Part shown: positions 23,101-30,185 of the stretch, piece by piece
Layout: each line of letters begins with the position of its first letter
Position numbering within the stretch: position 1 is the first letter of the stretch
Translations under genes and position numbers: made by a program
Notes under the pieces: model-generated
Database searches by the model: none
The model's input: only the letters and a program-made list of their open reading frames with translations
What the model was told of the DNA's origin: nothing
Source: Phycisphaerales bacterium
GTDB taxonomy: Bacteria > Planctomycetota > Phycisphaerae > UBA1845 > Fen-1342
NCBI GenBank assembly: GCA_022839625.1
Contig: JALHJL010000032.1
Coordinates: 1 to 44,558 of the forward strand
Direction: 5' to 3'
Length of the DNA: 44,558 bases

Positions 23101-24286
23101 CGGCGACGGCATCTGCGACAGCGTGGACAACTGCCGCGGCGTGGCCAATCCGAGCCAGGCGGACCGCGACGGCGACGGGATTGGCGACGCCTGCGACGAG
23201 TGTCCTGACGATCCCGACAACGACATCGACGGCGACGGAATCTGCGGCAACGTGGACAACTGCCCCGATGTGGCCAACCCGGACCAGACGGACTCCGACA
23301 ACGACGGACGCGGCGACGCATGCTCACCCGGAGTCCCGAGCCCGGCCAACGGCGCCACCGGCGTTGCCATCGATGCCGATCTCTCGTGGAACGGCGTGCC
23401 TGGCGCCAGCCTCTACGATGTCTACTTCGGGATCGGCGCGGCCCTGGAGTTCGTCGGCACGACGTCCGACACCGCCTGGGTCCTCGACCGGCTGGCGTAT
23501 GGAACGCTGTACCGCTGGAGAATCGACGCGCACAGCGGGGCCCGGACCTTCGTCGGGCCGCTCTGGGTGTTCACGACGCGCGCCGAACCGCCGGTCGCCC
23601 CGGCCGAGCCGACGGCACCGTTCCCGATCAGTGCGGCCGCCGACGTACCGCTCGACGTTCAGCTCGACTGGGCGGATTCGGCGGGCGCGGTCAGCTACGA
23701 CGTGTTCCTCGGGACGGGGCCGGCGCTGGCCCAGATGGCGCTCCAGGGCAACACGACGGCCAGCGAGTGGCTGCCGACCAGCCTGGCGGCCGGCACCACG
23801 TACTACTGGCGCGTGGTGGCCAAGAACGCCGCCGGCGCCACTACGCCCGGACCCGTGTGGTCATTCACCACGTCGGACACCGCCGCCGATCAGTGCCCCG
23901 ATGACCCGGACAAGACCGCGCCCGGTGTCTGCGGATGCGGCACCCCGGACATCGATACCGATGGCGACGGCGTAATGGACTGCGTGGATGCGTGCCCCGA
24001 AGACCCGGACAAGAGCGCGCCCGGCGAGTGTGGGTGCGGTGTGCCGGATGACGACGCGGACGCCGACGGCGTCGCGGATTGCATCGACAACTGCCGCGAC
24101 GTGCCCAACCCGGACCAGGCCGACGCGGACGGCGACGGCATCGGCGATGCGTGCGATGACGATTCCGGGCGGCCCGCACCCGGGCTGTGTCCGTTAACCG
24201 GCGCGGGTCTCGTCGGGCTGACGCTGGTCGGGCTGTGGACCACGCGGCGCAAAGGAACTGCGGGGTCCCAGCCGTCGCGCCGGTAG
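17162..24286 (+). CDS. Giant secreted M6-like metalloprotease with thrombospondin type-3 repeats
   Basis: This is a 2374-aa exported protein. The ATG at 17162 has AGGAG six bases upstream; the signal peptide covers about 1-37. The peptidase region carries H-E-W-L-H-V-W-E-G-Y-P-D at 835-846 followed by G-A-W-D-I-M-S-N-G, the pattern of M6 (immune inhibitor A-like) zinc proteases. A long beta-rich region follows. Then comes an uninterrupted array of 19 D-N-C-type thrombospondin type-3 calcium-binding units with shorter D-x-C-P-x-D-P units interspersed (about 1473-2054), two Fn3-like domains (about 2055-2240), one more type-3 unit, and a tail P-G-L-C-P, hydrophobic helix, R-R-K. The tail resembles Cys-containing CTERM sorting signals. 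The product likely digests protein at or outside the outer membrane. Codon style becomes markedly C-ending from about 19860 to 22400. Confidence 0.9.
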   Translation: MRSERKSRSAVCFRQSRALHYLAGIGVLMAGLAVAVYAGEGQQRTFVVMLSVPVKSMDGWPDVILPNPQEAWVQFFDRTDPAVNSFAEYWDEISYGSVQVTGDAVGWAEVPWPVLPQYEGFVNPGDYAGMSGRVLPFTNLNPRANNSIDRSTNTAFNPYAGEVFEEEPMFLVDWNGDLLGLGIGDYDAQALVDAVWTPGERFADLDGDGTYDALLEVAIDGWDDNVTQDPDCPGQSWDPADPSCPTVTCADVDGVIDNKEICDVDGDGQWDFPEPFEDFLRVYIPSVLPPAGPWVRLDPSPNNTYTGSVTAVGSRLWAIAYIKRNYPGDTAGLIARCGNGRYDPPEFWYEADTSKLAPGAVVTGARTPRPNETNTGVLPAAYQLLSGWDYDFWWSFYWMDVHLRASQMYPVPIPWAPTWPGYGTADTTSVSSLGNNIPALRPVDLNDLNDPTLDKPWVPRLPTFDPASTDPGWLGGTNARKAWAPTGVGEPNCLPDGNAPKCRPPAVADNPGNGFVDPDRWPTTAVIRPDFILLDGANVRAHYDGCAEFDDLPSSVYHNGSGSISGLAVPDWGQLHPYSTTGESGGDGRLGEVTSPYGTAPWGTDMGSGNPWSGSTGDGIIPAGGPLAQRVHGTHGYDGGNVLILEYLTWLKDSHPIDPDNPFDPNDPTTPAPAAAGVLKRDFNLDGLLDMGEVRAAATENYSIDLNPFTDNNGGSGSEYPFSRARLVEDTVADLDDTVDWDELVMFGDGLCAGLPFLHSVVMIPREALPAGLAAGERDLFQLPAPGMDLPIYVGEDPLTPPIGPIYFSDWATPLNGSSESGGEGGFWLVGTTAHEWLHVWEGYPDLYDYDVYYGGYVNWPMGAWDIMSNGFGHPSPFLKESFLGNTCLGTAHEPWIESRDLTAFLNVAEDTNIEFPDYAFHPTKSVYYYINENNPGEAFTFHRVTDFLYPDPLINFSRNLPGQGLLITHLDLGANFPEGFALSQRFGTRSQYLIVQADGLEQLEHGTNLGDPADPYPGALNVTTWNDTTTPRSRWYDEIPSGIEIRNVVELPDRSIVTFHWDPKIVPTLAVHRPPGNDVIYGNFVLHYDAFDFWGGTTIQFFFDRDHTGHDGTAIPSAFVKTVPGQVQQTFLVPVSLLPGDGAYYFYAQLTPGPGLDGQQEPPASSPRPNQRNRGRGAVLKNPPDPNEPEGVVVHLANARLERWTLTCIDHATAGSEVFEVKGAVSGVHANAVTGVPYDNGLVAFTLQYAASAITGSPAASVSNTGGLFQLTDPGVTFVAADFKAHDRVRLVSGDPDVRTGFFEIAAVPDEHTLTLVSDPGSGAVTYRLHPLSAGGTLPDGTPQPDRFHFMTTGLTAYSLPVYFLHGEVEPRITPVVDVSYPDQALNPDHGLPLRVRFNAAATLDEFGQLNGDLLFDWILDVANPNSPTASGAIVEFVYEEPPAGNVVSVTAWNPATGRAGTAFATFDYTTPDTDGDGIQDWLDNCPQHYNPGQQDTDFDGFGNACDNCPVHYNPEQEDADFDGAGDPCDNCPVRPNPDQYDSDADGVGDPCDNCRFVPNPTQADADGDGAGDACDNCPDVPNVNQRDRDGDGTGDLCDNCPFIANPDQQDTDGDGLGDACDPCPNSDTGDTDHDGVCDDVDNCVNLYNPTQSDADADGVGDACDNCVNVANASQADADGDGLGNACDNCPTVPNPDQRDADLDGLGDACDPCPYDPSNDPDDDGVCNNVDNCPNVPNPDQKDTDTDGRGNACDNCPNVPNPGQEDADGDGVGDACDNCADVANANQADADGDGVGNACDNCRFVSNPTQADADGDGVGDACDNCPGVANPDQADLDKDGIGDVCDPDIDGDGIPNATDNCPLAANSSQADADGDGIGDVCDACPFDKDNDKDGDGVCGDVDNCPSAANADQADADGDGIGDACDACPYDPLNDADGDSVCGDVDNCPNVANPSQADVDRDGIGDTCDVCPNDPLNDADGDGICDSVDNCRGVANPSQADRDGDGIGDACDECPDDPDNDIDGDGICGNVDNCPDVANPDQTDSDNDGRGDACSPGVPSPANGATGVAIDADLSWNGVPGASLYDVYFGIGAALEFVGTTSDTAWVLDRLAYGTLYRWRIDAHSGARTFVGPLWVFTTRAEPPVAPAEPTAPFPISAAADVPLDVQLDWADSAGAVSYDVFLGTGPALAQMALQGNTTASEWLPTSLAAGTTYYWRVVAKNAAGATTPGPVWSFTTSDTAADQCPDDPDKTAPGVCGCGTPDIDTDGDGVMDCVDACPEDPDKSAPGECGCGVPDDDADADGVADCIDNCRDVPNPDQADADGDGIGDACDDDSGRPAPGLCPLTGAGLVGLTLVGLWTTRRKGTAGSQPSRR
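21583..23325 (+). repeat. Tandem thrombospondin type-3 coding repeats
   Basis: Nineteen units with the pattern D-N-C-P-x-V-x-N-P-x-Q-x-D-x-D-G-D-G (about 70-75 bp each) lie head to tail, with six shorter D-x-C-P units between them. Neighbouring copies are very similar at DNA level, so copy number may vary between strains and the region is prone to misassembly. Confidence 0.92.
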
Positions 24287-24345
24287 CGCGTGGCCGCCGG
24301 CCGCGGAGCGTGGCGCCGGACCTGAACTCGCCGCAGCGAGTCGCC

Positions 24346-24372
24346 TGTAGCGCCGGACCTCCGTGTCCGGCG
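24346..24372. repeat. 27-bp dispersed hairpin repeat (second copy at 42766)
   Basis: TGTAGCGCCGGACCTCCGTG and the following seven bases contain an inverted repeat (CGCCGGAC / GTCCGGCG). The reverse complement matches 42766-42792 at 25 of 27 positions. Confidence 0.85.
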
Positions 24373-24385
24373 TTCCGCTCCGCGA

Positions 24386-24451
24386 CGTAGCGGCCGGCGC
24401 CTCGCCGGCCGACCCACGCCTGTAGCGGCCAACCTCCCGGCCGGCCGACCC
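24386..24451. repeat. Two adjacent TGTAGCGGCC-type hairpin repeats
   Basis: One copy runs from about 24386 to 24416 and another from 24421 to 24451. Each begins with GTAGCGGCC and ends with CCGGCCGACCCAC. Related copies lie at 3767-3788 (reverse) and 11211-11238 (reverse, inside a gene). Confidence 0.8.
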
Positions 24452-24604
24452 ACTTGCCCATTGAGTCGGAGGGGGGCGAGGCGGTACGATGCGCTGCGCA
24501 GGAGATCGTTCTCGGAACATGGGGGCCATCGACATGGGGCCCCCGCCGGGGTGCCGCTGACGCGGCCGTACGGTTTCATCTGCACGCGTACAAAGGAACT
24601 GGAC

Positions 24605-27600
24605 ATGGTGATGCACATGACTCGTGGCCGGCGGGCTCTGGGCGCGTACGTGCTTGTGGTGTGCCTGCTGGGGTCCGGCGCCATGGCCTGGGCCCAGCTT
24701 ACGGACGCGGACATCGCCGCGCTGCGCGAGCGCGGCGAGCGCGAGGGGTGGACGTTTACCGTCGGCCACAATGAGGCCACGCAGCGGCCGATCGCGCAGT
24801 TGTGCGGGACGTTGCCGTCGCCGGACGGGCAGCGCGGGGCGCGGTTCGATCCCTGCCTCCCCGAACGGGCGCTGCCGAGCACTTGGGACTGGCGCACGGT
24901 CTTGAGCCTGCCGGCGGTTCGGAACCAGGGCAATTGCGGGAGCTGCTGGGCGTTTGGGGCGATCGGGGCGATGGAATGTGCCCTGGTGCGCGAAGCATCC
25001 ATCAGCGTCAACCTCTCCGAGCAATGGCTGGTCAGTTGCACGTCGGCGGGGAGTTGCGACGGCGGCTGGACCGAGAGTGCGCTGGAGCACCTGACCTGCG
25101 GCGGCGACCAGGACCCGTGTGGCGGTAACGGGGCCGTGCTGGAGTCGAGCTTCCCCTACGTGGCCTGGGATGCGCCCTGCGGGTGTCCCTACGAGCATCC
25201 GTACTGTCTGGACTCATGGTTTCTGGTCGGGTCGCAATGGAACGATCCCTCCGTCGAGCAGATCAAGCAGGCGATTTACGACCACGGCCCCGTCGTCGTG
25301 GGCGTGCGCGCGGGTACCTGGGCTTTCGCTGCTTACAGCGGCGGCATCTTCAACGCGTGCGAATCCGGCATGACCGATCACGCTGTTCTTCTGGTCGGTT
25401 GGGACGACAACCAGGCCGGCGGCGTCTGGTTCCTGCGCAACTCGTGGGGGCCGGGCTGGGGCGAGGGCGGGTACATGCGGATCAAGTACGGCTGCAACCG
25501 GGTCGGAAGGTTGGCCGCCTACGTCAACTACCTCCCCCCGGACTGCAACCAGAACGGCAGCCCGGACCGCCAGGACATCGCGGACGGCACCAGCGTGGAC
25601 TGCAACGGCAACGCGGTCCCCGACGAGTGTGAGCCGAACGGCACGGCGGACTGCAACACGAACGGCGTGAGCGACCTGTGTGACTTGTTCACCGGGACGA
25701 GTGCCGACTGCAACGCCAACAGGCGGCCCGACGAATGCGACATCGCGGACGGCACGAGCGTGGACTGCAACGCGAACGGAATTCCCGACGAATGCGAGCT
25801 GGCGATGTCGTACCGGAAGGACGACGGCACCTGGGACGGGTACCTGTGGGGTGCCTACAGCGACCATTACATCTGGCTCAACCAGTTCAAGGTCGCGCCG
25901 GGCGGCGAGACCATCAACGCGGTCGAGATCGCCTGGGGCTGGGTGCCCTCGGGGCATCCGGCGACGATTGCCGTGTGGCGCGATCCCAACGGCGACGGCG
26001 ATCCGCACGACGCGATCCTGCTGTGGACGTCGGCGCCGGTCGGCGTCGTCGGCCCCCTGACAGAGATCTTCCAGAGCGTTGATGTTCCGGACCTTCGGGT
26101 AGGCGCGGCGGGCGACACGTTCTTCGTCGGGGCGTACATGCGGCTCACCGACGATTGGGAGCGTTGGCCGGGCCTGTGGGACGGGTCCGTCGCCGTGGGC
26201 GGGAGCTGGGAGGCGGAGGGCGACAATCTTGACGACTTGTCCGCTAACAGCGCCCTGGCCTGTCTGGACGACTCCCTGGGCGGCGTGTTCATGATCCGCG
26301 CACGGTGCGCGCCGCCGGACTGCAACGCCAACGGCGTGCTCGATGAGTGCGACATCGAGGACGGGACCAGCAACGACATCAACGCGAACCGAGTACCGGA
26401 CGAGTGCGAGCCGGACTGCAACGCCAATGGCGCGCCGGACGACTTCGACATTGCCCAGGGGCCGAGCGAAGACTGCAACACGAACGGCGTGCCGGACGAA
26501 TGCGAGACCAACTTGGGCGTGTCGATCACGGCGCATCCGACCGCGGTCACCGCCTGCGAAGGCGACCCGGTGACCTTCACCGTCGGCGCGAGCGGCGCGG
26601 GCACGCTCAAGTACCAGTGGCGTAGGTACTTCGTCCCGGTGCCAGGGGCGACCGGCAGCACGTTTACGATCCCCGCGGCGAGTCTCGCGGACGCGGGGGT
26701 CTACGACGTGGAAGTCAGCAGCTCGTGCACTTCGGCGCTGTATCCGGCGCGAAAGAGCGTGCCGGTGAACCTCAGCGTCGAGCGTGTGGCGATCGTGGAC
26801 CAGCCGGTGGACCAGACGGTCCTCGTCGGCGAAACGGCGACGTTCAGCGTCTCCGCGGCCGCCTTGCGGCAACTGACGTTTCAGTGGCACAAGGATGGGC
26901 AGCCGATCGCCGGCGCGGTGCTCCCCTCATTCACCGTCGCCCCGGCAACCGTTGAGGATGCCGGGGTTTACACGGTGGCCGTGGCCGGTTGCGGTGCAGC
27001 GCTCAGCGACGGCGCCAGGCTGACCGTCCTGCTGGCGCGGCCGGATTTGCCCACGCCGCCCAACGGGACCACCAATGTTCCGGCCGACGTCGTGCTGGGA
27101 TGGAGCGTCGTCCCGGGAGCGGACGAATACGACGTGTTTCTCGGAGTGGACACGCCTCTCGCGCTGGCCGGGACGACGCCGGCCGCCAAGTTCACGCCCG
27201 GCACCCTCGCGTACGCGACGAAGTACTTCTGGAAGGTCGTGGCCCGCCGCGGTGACCTGACGACGGAAGGCGTCACCTGGTGGTTCGTCACCGAACCCGC
27301 GCCTGTGCCGCTGCCCGGGCAACCCTCGGAGCCATATCCGGCCGATGGCGCGGCGAACGTTCCGCGCGAGGTTGATTTGACCTGGGCACAGGTGGAAGGC
27401 GCGACGCTGTACAAGGTATTGGTCGGCGAGGATGCGGCCCTGACCGACGGCCGGCTTCAGGCGAGCAGCGGCTTGTGCAAGTGCCCGCTCACAAAGCTGA
27501 AGAGCAAGACCACGTACTACTGGCAGGTAATCGCCAAGAACGACGGGGGCCATGCGGCCGGCCCCATCTGGTCGTTCACGACCGAAGCTCCCGCCGCGCC

Positions 27601-27829
27601 AGCCGACAGCAACGGCGCGAACGGGGCGGTCTCGCCGGCCGAGCCGGATACGTCCGGCGATGGAACGTCGCCGGACGGCGATTCCCCCCCCGACAGCGGG
27701 CTTGACAGTCCGACGGGCGGGAGCGCGCTGTGTCCCGCGATGAGCAGCGCGCTGCTGCTCGCCACGTGTCTGGGGCTGCGTGGTTTGCGTGGCCAGGGGA
27801 GCGAAGCGCGCCGACGAAGGCGGTGCTGA
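24605..27829 (+). CDS. Secreted papain-like (C1A) protease with Ig-like, Fn3-like and DCNxNG repeats
   Basis: The product is a 1074-aa exported cysteine protease. The ATG at 24605 has AGGA seven bases upstream and starts a signal peptide ending A-W-A-Q. A short pro-region is followed by the C1A domain (about 88-310): Q-G-N-C-G-S-C-W (Gln108, nucleophile Cys114), T-D-H-A-V-L (His259) and R-N-S-W-G (Asn279), so the catalytic set is complete. Nine D-C-N-x-N-G-x-P-D-E-C units flank a beta module (about 396-545). Two Ig-like domains (about 620-790, each ending D-A-G-V-Y) and two Fn3-like domains (about 795-975) follow, then an acidic linker and a tail A-L-C-P, hydrophobic helix, Arg cluster. The tail matches that of the upstream M6-like protease, so the two are probably exported and anchored by the same system. 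Confidence 0.92.
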   Translation: MVMHMTRGRRALGAYVLVVCLLGSGAMAWAQLTDADIAALRERGEREGWTFTVGHNEATQRPIAQLCGTLPSPDGQRGARFDPCLPERALPSTWDWRTVLSLPAVRNQGNCGSCWAFGAIGAMECALVREASISVNLSEQWLVSCTSAGSCDGGWTESALEHLTCGGDQDPCGGNGAVLESSFPYVAWDAPCGCPYEHPYCLDSWFLVGSQWNDPSVEQIKQAIYDHGPVVVGVRAGTWAFAAYSGGIFNACESGMTDHAVLLVGWDDNQAGGVWFLRNSWGPGWGEGGYMRIKYGCNRVGRLAAYVNYLPPDCNQNGSPDRQDIADGTSVDCNGNAVPDECEPNGTADCNTNGVSDLCDLFTGTSADCNANRRPDECDIADGTSVDCNANGIPDECELAMSYRKDDGTWDGYLWGAYSDHYIWLNQFKVAPGGETINAVEIAWGWVPSGHPATIAVWRDPNGDGDPHDAILLWTSAPVGVVGPLTEIFQSVDVPDLRVGAAGDTFFVGAYMRLTDDWERWPGLWDGSVAVGGSWEAEGDNLDDLSANSALACLDDSLGGVFMIRARCAPPDCNANGVLDECDIEDGTSNDINANRVPDECEPDCNANGAPDDFDIAQGPSEDCNTNGVPDECETNLGVSITAHPTAVTACEGDPVTFTVGASGAGTLKYQWRRYFVPVPGATGSTFTIPAASLADAGVYDVEVSSSCTSALYPARKSVPVNLSVERVAIVDQPVDQTVLVGETATFSVSAAALRQLTFQWHKDGQPIAGAVLPSFTVAPATVEDAGVYTVAVAGCGAALSDGARLTVLLARPDLPTPPNGTTNVPADVVLGWSVVPGADEYDVFLGVDTPLALAGTTPAAKFTPGTLAYATKYFWKVVARRGDLTTEGVTWWFVTEPAPVPLPGQPSEPYPADGAANVPREVDLTWAQVEGATLYKVLVGEDAALTDGRLQASSGLCKCPLTKLKSKTTYYWQVIAKNDGGHAAGPIWSFTTEAPAAPADSNGANGAVSPAEPDTSGDGTSPDGDSPPDSGLDSPTGGSALCPAMSSALLLATCLGLRGLRGQGSEARRRRRC

Positions 27830-27850
27830 CCGGCGCGGGATTGCGCGCGG

Positions 27851-28285
27851 TCATTTGCGGCCGCTGGGAGCTGGGCCGGGTACTCGGGAGCCGTGAGCCA
27901 GCCAGCGCAGGTGAGCACCGCAGCGCCGTCGGCAGTCGGATGCACCGAACCCCGCAGCGACCACCCGGCCGCCCAATGCCTGGGTCTCGGCGCATTCGTC
28001 TGCAGGCCGGGGGGAGGCCAGCACGACGCGCTCCACGTGGACCTCCGGCCGGGCGAGCAAGTAATCGATGTGCCAGAAGCGGACCTGTTGCCTCCCTCCC
28101 CGGCGCAGATGCCGCAACACGCGGGCGCGCAGGCCGCGGGCGGCGCGGCCGGTGTAGACATACCGGCCCGCCGGGAAGCGGAACGTGCCCAGCCGGCCGA
28201 CGCGAACGCGAACCGCGACTGACACCCGCAGCCGAAGCTGATACACTCCCTGGTCAGGCCAGTCCGCGAGCGGCGGGTCGCACAC
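27851..28285 (-). CDS. DUF123 / GIY-YIG-like family protein
   Basis: This 144-aa protein has the DUF123 pattern: G-V-Y-Q-L-x-L near the start, V-G-R-L-G-T-F-R-F-P-A-G-R-Y-V-Y-T-G, R-V-L-R-H, W-H-I-D-Y-L-L-A, an E-C-A-E-T motif, and the closing G-F-G-A-S-D-C-x-x-x-C-G-A-H-L. The family is related to GIY-YIG nucleases; its cellular role is unsettled. I place the start at the GTG at 28285, which gives the usual family length. The frame stays open to an ATG at 28342 that would overlap the divergent MazG-like gene at a shared ATGCAT. The stop lies 21 bases from the end of the convergent C1A gene. Confidence 0.8.
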   Translation of the reverse strand: MCDPPLADWPDQGVYQLRLRVSVAVRVRVGRLGTFRFPAGRYVYTGRAARGLRARVLRHLRRGGRQQVRFWHIDYLLARPEVHVERVVLASPRPADECAETQALGGRVVAAGFGASDCRRRCGAHLRWLAHGSRVPGPAPSGRK

Positions 28286-28336
28286 GGCGGAAACCGCCGC
28301 GGCCCGGCGTTTGGCGTTCCGGAAAGGCACTCGGCG

Positions 28337-28633
28337 ATGCATATTCGCGAGTTTCAGCAGCTTATCGACCGGATGTACTCCGACAAGGACCGCGCCCGCG
28401 GGGCCGCCAAGACCTTCCTCTGGTTCGCCGAGGAAGTCGGCGAGCTGGCCAGTGCCGTGGCCAAGGGCGAGGACCGCGCTAACCTGACCAGCGAGTTCGC
28501 CGACGTGCTGGCGTGGCTGGTCACGCTGGCCAACGTGGAGGGCGTGGACCTGGAAGAAGCGATCAAGAAGTTCACGTCCGGCTGTCCCGGCTGCGGGCAG
28601 CTTGTATGCAAGTGCGACGCGAAGCTGACGTGA
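28337..28633 (+). CDS. MazG-like nucleotide pyrophosphohydrolase with a Cys-rich tail
   Basis: A 98-aa all-alpha NTP-pyrophosphatase-like protein. The magnesium-binding pattern is visible as F-A-E-E-V-G-E-L (E-E-x-x-E) and S-E-F-A-D-V-L-A-W (E-x-x-D). Such enzymes cleave NTPs to NMP plus pyrophosphate, often to remove damaged nucleotides. The C-terminus ends in G-C-P-G-C-G-Q-L-V-C-K-C, four cysteines that could bind a metal and are not part of the MazG core. The gene is divergent from the DUF123 gene and stands alone. Only a poor Shine-Dalgarno (GGAAAGG, about ten bases upstream) is present. Confidence 0.85.
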   Translation: MHIREFQQLIDRMYSDKDRARGAAKTFLWFAEEVGELASAVAKGEDRANLTSEFADVLAWLVTLANVEGVDLEEAIKKFTSGCPGCGQLVCKCDAKLT

Positions 28634-28700
28634 ACACCGCCGAAACGGCGCGGAGCCTGCCCGTCGCGCGCTGAACGCCCGCTGTGGCCCGCACCGGCCA

Positions 28701-30131
28701 TTACCGAGCGGGCAGCTTGTGCTTTTCGCGAACGTACGCGTCGATCGAAGCCGCCGCCCGCTTGCCGTCGCCCATCGCCAGAATCACCGTCGCCGAGCCG
28801 CGGACGATGTCGCCGCCCGCGAACACGCCGGGCATGCTCGTCGCCCCGGTCTCATCGACGACGATGTAGCCCCACTTGTTCAGCTTCAGTTCCGGCGTGG
28901 TGGCGGTCAGCAGCGGGTTGGCCCGTGTGCCAATCGCCGGGATCACCACGTCGCAGTTGATGATGAACTCGGAACCGGGGATCGGCACGGGCCGGCGGCG
29001 CCCCGAATCATCCGGCGCACCAAGCTCCATCTGAATGCACTCGATCCCCTTCACCCATCCGTCGGGCGTGCCGAGAATCCGCGTCGGGTTGCACAGCAGC
29101 TTGAAGACAATCCCCTCTTCCTCGGCGTGATGCACTTCCTCGATGCGGGCCGGCATCTCCGCCCGGCTGCGCCGATAGACCAGGGTGGCTTCCTTCGCGC
29201 CGAGCCGCTTCGCCGTCCGCACGGCGTCCATGGCGACGTTTCCGCCGCCGACCACGACCACGTGTTCGGCGCGGATGATCGGCGTATCGAATTCGGGGAA
29301 GTCGTACGCCCGCATGAGGTTCGAGCGCGTCAGGTACTCGTTGGCCGAGTACACGCCCTTGAGGTTCTCCCCCGGGATGTTCATGAAGACCGGCAGCCCG
29401 GCCCCGTTGGCGATGAACAGCGCGGAGAAACCCTCCTCGTTCAACAGCTCGTGGATCGTGAACGTGCGCCCGATGACGACGTCGCACACGATCTTGACGC
29501 CCATCTCGCGCAGCCGGTTGACTTCCGCCGCGATGATCTTCTTGGGCAGACGAAACTCGGGGATGCCGTACAGCAGCACGCCGCCCGGGTCGTGCAGGGC
29601 CTCGAACACGGTTACGTCATGGCCCTTCTTGGCCAGCTCGCCGGCCGCGGTCAGCCCCGCCGGCCCGGACCCGACAATCGCGATCTTGATGCCGGTGGGC
29701 TCGGCCAGCAGGGTCTTGAGGTCCAGGTTTTCACGGGCCCAGTCGGCGACGAAGCGTTCGAGGTGTCCGACCGCGACCGGCTTGCCGTCCTTGCCCTTGG
29801 CGCGGATGCACACCTGCTCGCACTGCTCCTCCTGCGGGCACACGCGTCCGGTAATGCCGGGCAGGGCGTTCGCGTCGAGCAGCAGCTTGGCGGCGCCGTG
29901 CAGGTCGCCGTTCACGATCCGATCGAGGAAGCCCGGAATGTCGATTCCCACCGGACAGCCCGCCACGCACTTGCGGTCTTTGCACTGGAGGCAGCGCGCC
30001 GCTTCCAGCCGGGCGATCTCCTCCTGGAATCCCAGGTTCACCTCGTTGAAATCCCCGTTGCGCACCTCCGGGGCGCGCTCCGGCATCCGCTGCCGCTCGA
30101 TCGCCATCCGTTCCTTAAGGGTCAAAGCCAT
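28701..30131 (-). CDS. nfnB: NfnB/GltD-like NADPH-binding iron-sulfur flavoprotein
   Basis: This 476-aa protein has the GltD-type plan. The N-terminal iron-sulfur region has C-L-Q-C (47, 50), C55, C59 and a second set C98, C104, C108. An FAD Rossmann motif G-S-G-P-A-G (about 151-156) follows, then an NAD(P) motif G-G-G-N-V-A-M-D (about 299) and the family ending M-P-G-V-F-A-G-G-D-I-V-R-G. Alone it could be a glutamate synthase small subunit. Pairing with the gene just upstream, an NfnA-type protein, argues for the NADH-dependent reduced ferredoxin:NADP+ oxidoreductase, a bifurcating transhydrogenase. No glutamate synthase large subunit is present. A 100-bp repeat-bearing gap separates the two genes. 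Confidence 0.82.
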   Translation of the reverse strand: MALTLKERMAIERQRMPERAPEVRNGDFNEVNLGFQEEIARLEAARCLQCKDRKCVAGCPVGIDIPGFLDRIVNGDLHGAAKLLLDANALPGITGRVCPQEEQCEQVCIRAKGKDGKPVAVGHLERFVADWARENLDLKTLLAEPTGIKIAIVGSGPAGLTAAGELAKKGHDVTVFEALHDPGGVLLYGIPEFRLPKKIIAAEVNRLREMGVKIVCDVVIGRTFTIHELLNEEGFSALFIANGAGLPVFMNIPGENLKGVYSANEYLTRSNLMRAYDFPEFDTPIIRAEHVVVVGGGNVAMDAVRTAKRLGAKEATLVYRRSRAEMPARIEEVHHAEEEGIVFKLLCNPTRILGTPDGWVKGIECIQMELGAPDDSGRRRPVPIPGSEFIINCDVVIPAIGTRANPLLTATTPELKLNKWGYIVVDETGATSMPGVFAGGDIVRGSATVILAMGDGKRAAASIDAYVREKHKLPAR

Positions 30132-30185
30132 GGTCGCATTGCCTCGTCAAGTCGCCACGGAATCATACGCGCGGGAAGGGCGGAG

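Larger units (their letters stand above)
24287..24604. other. Intergenic region rich in dispersed repeats between two protease genes
   Basis: The 318-bp gap contains three tandemly placed hairpin repeats (24346-24372, 24386-24416, 24421-24451) and then about 150 bp without recognisable features before the Shine-Dalgarno at 24594. No convincing promoter was found for the downstream gene. Confidence 0.6.

Noticed and set aside
21583..23325. CRISPR-like array
   Set aside because: The periodic DNA is coding and in frame, with repeat units of about 70-75 bp and no unique spacers; it encodes thrombospondin type-3 units.
28701..30131. Assignment as glutamate synthase small subunit (gltD)
   Set aside because: No large subunit is nearby and the adjacent gene is NfnA-like, so the Nfn reading is preferred, though GltD-type function is not excluded.
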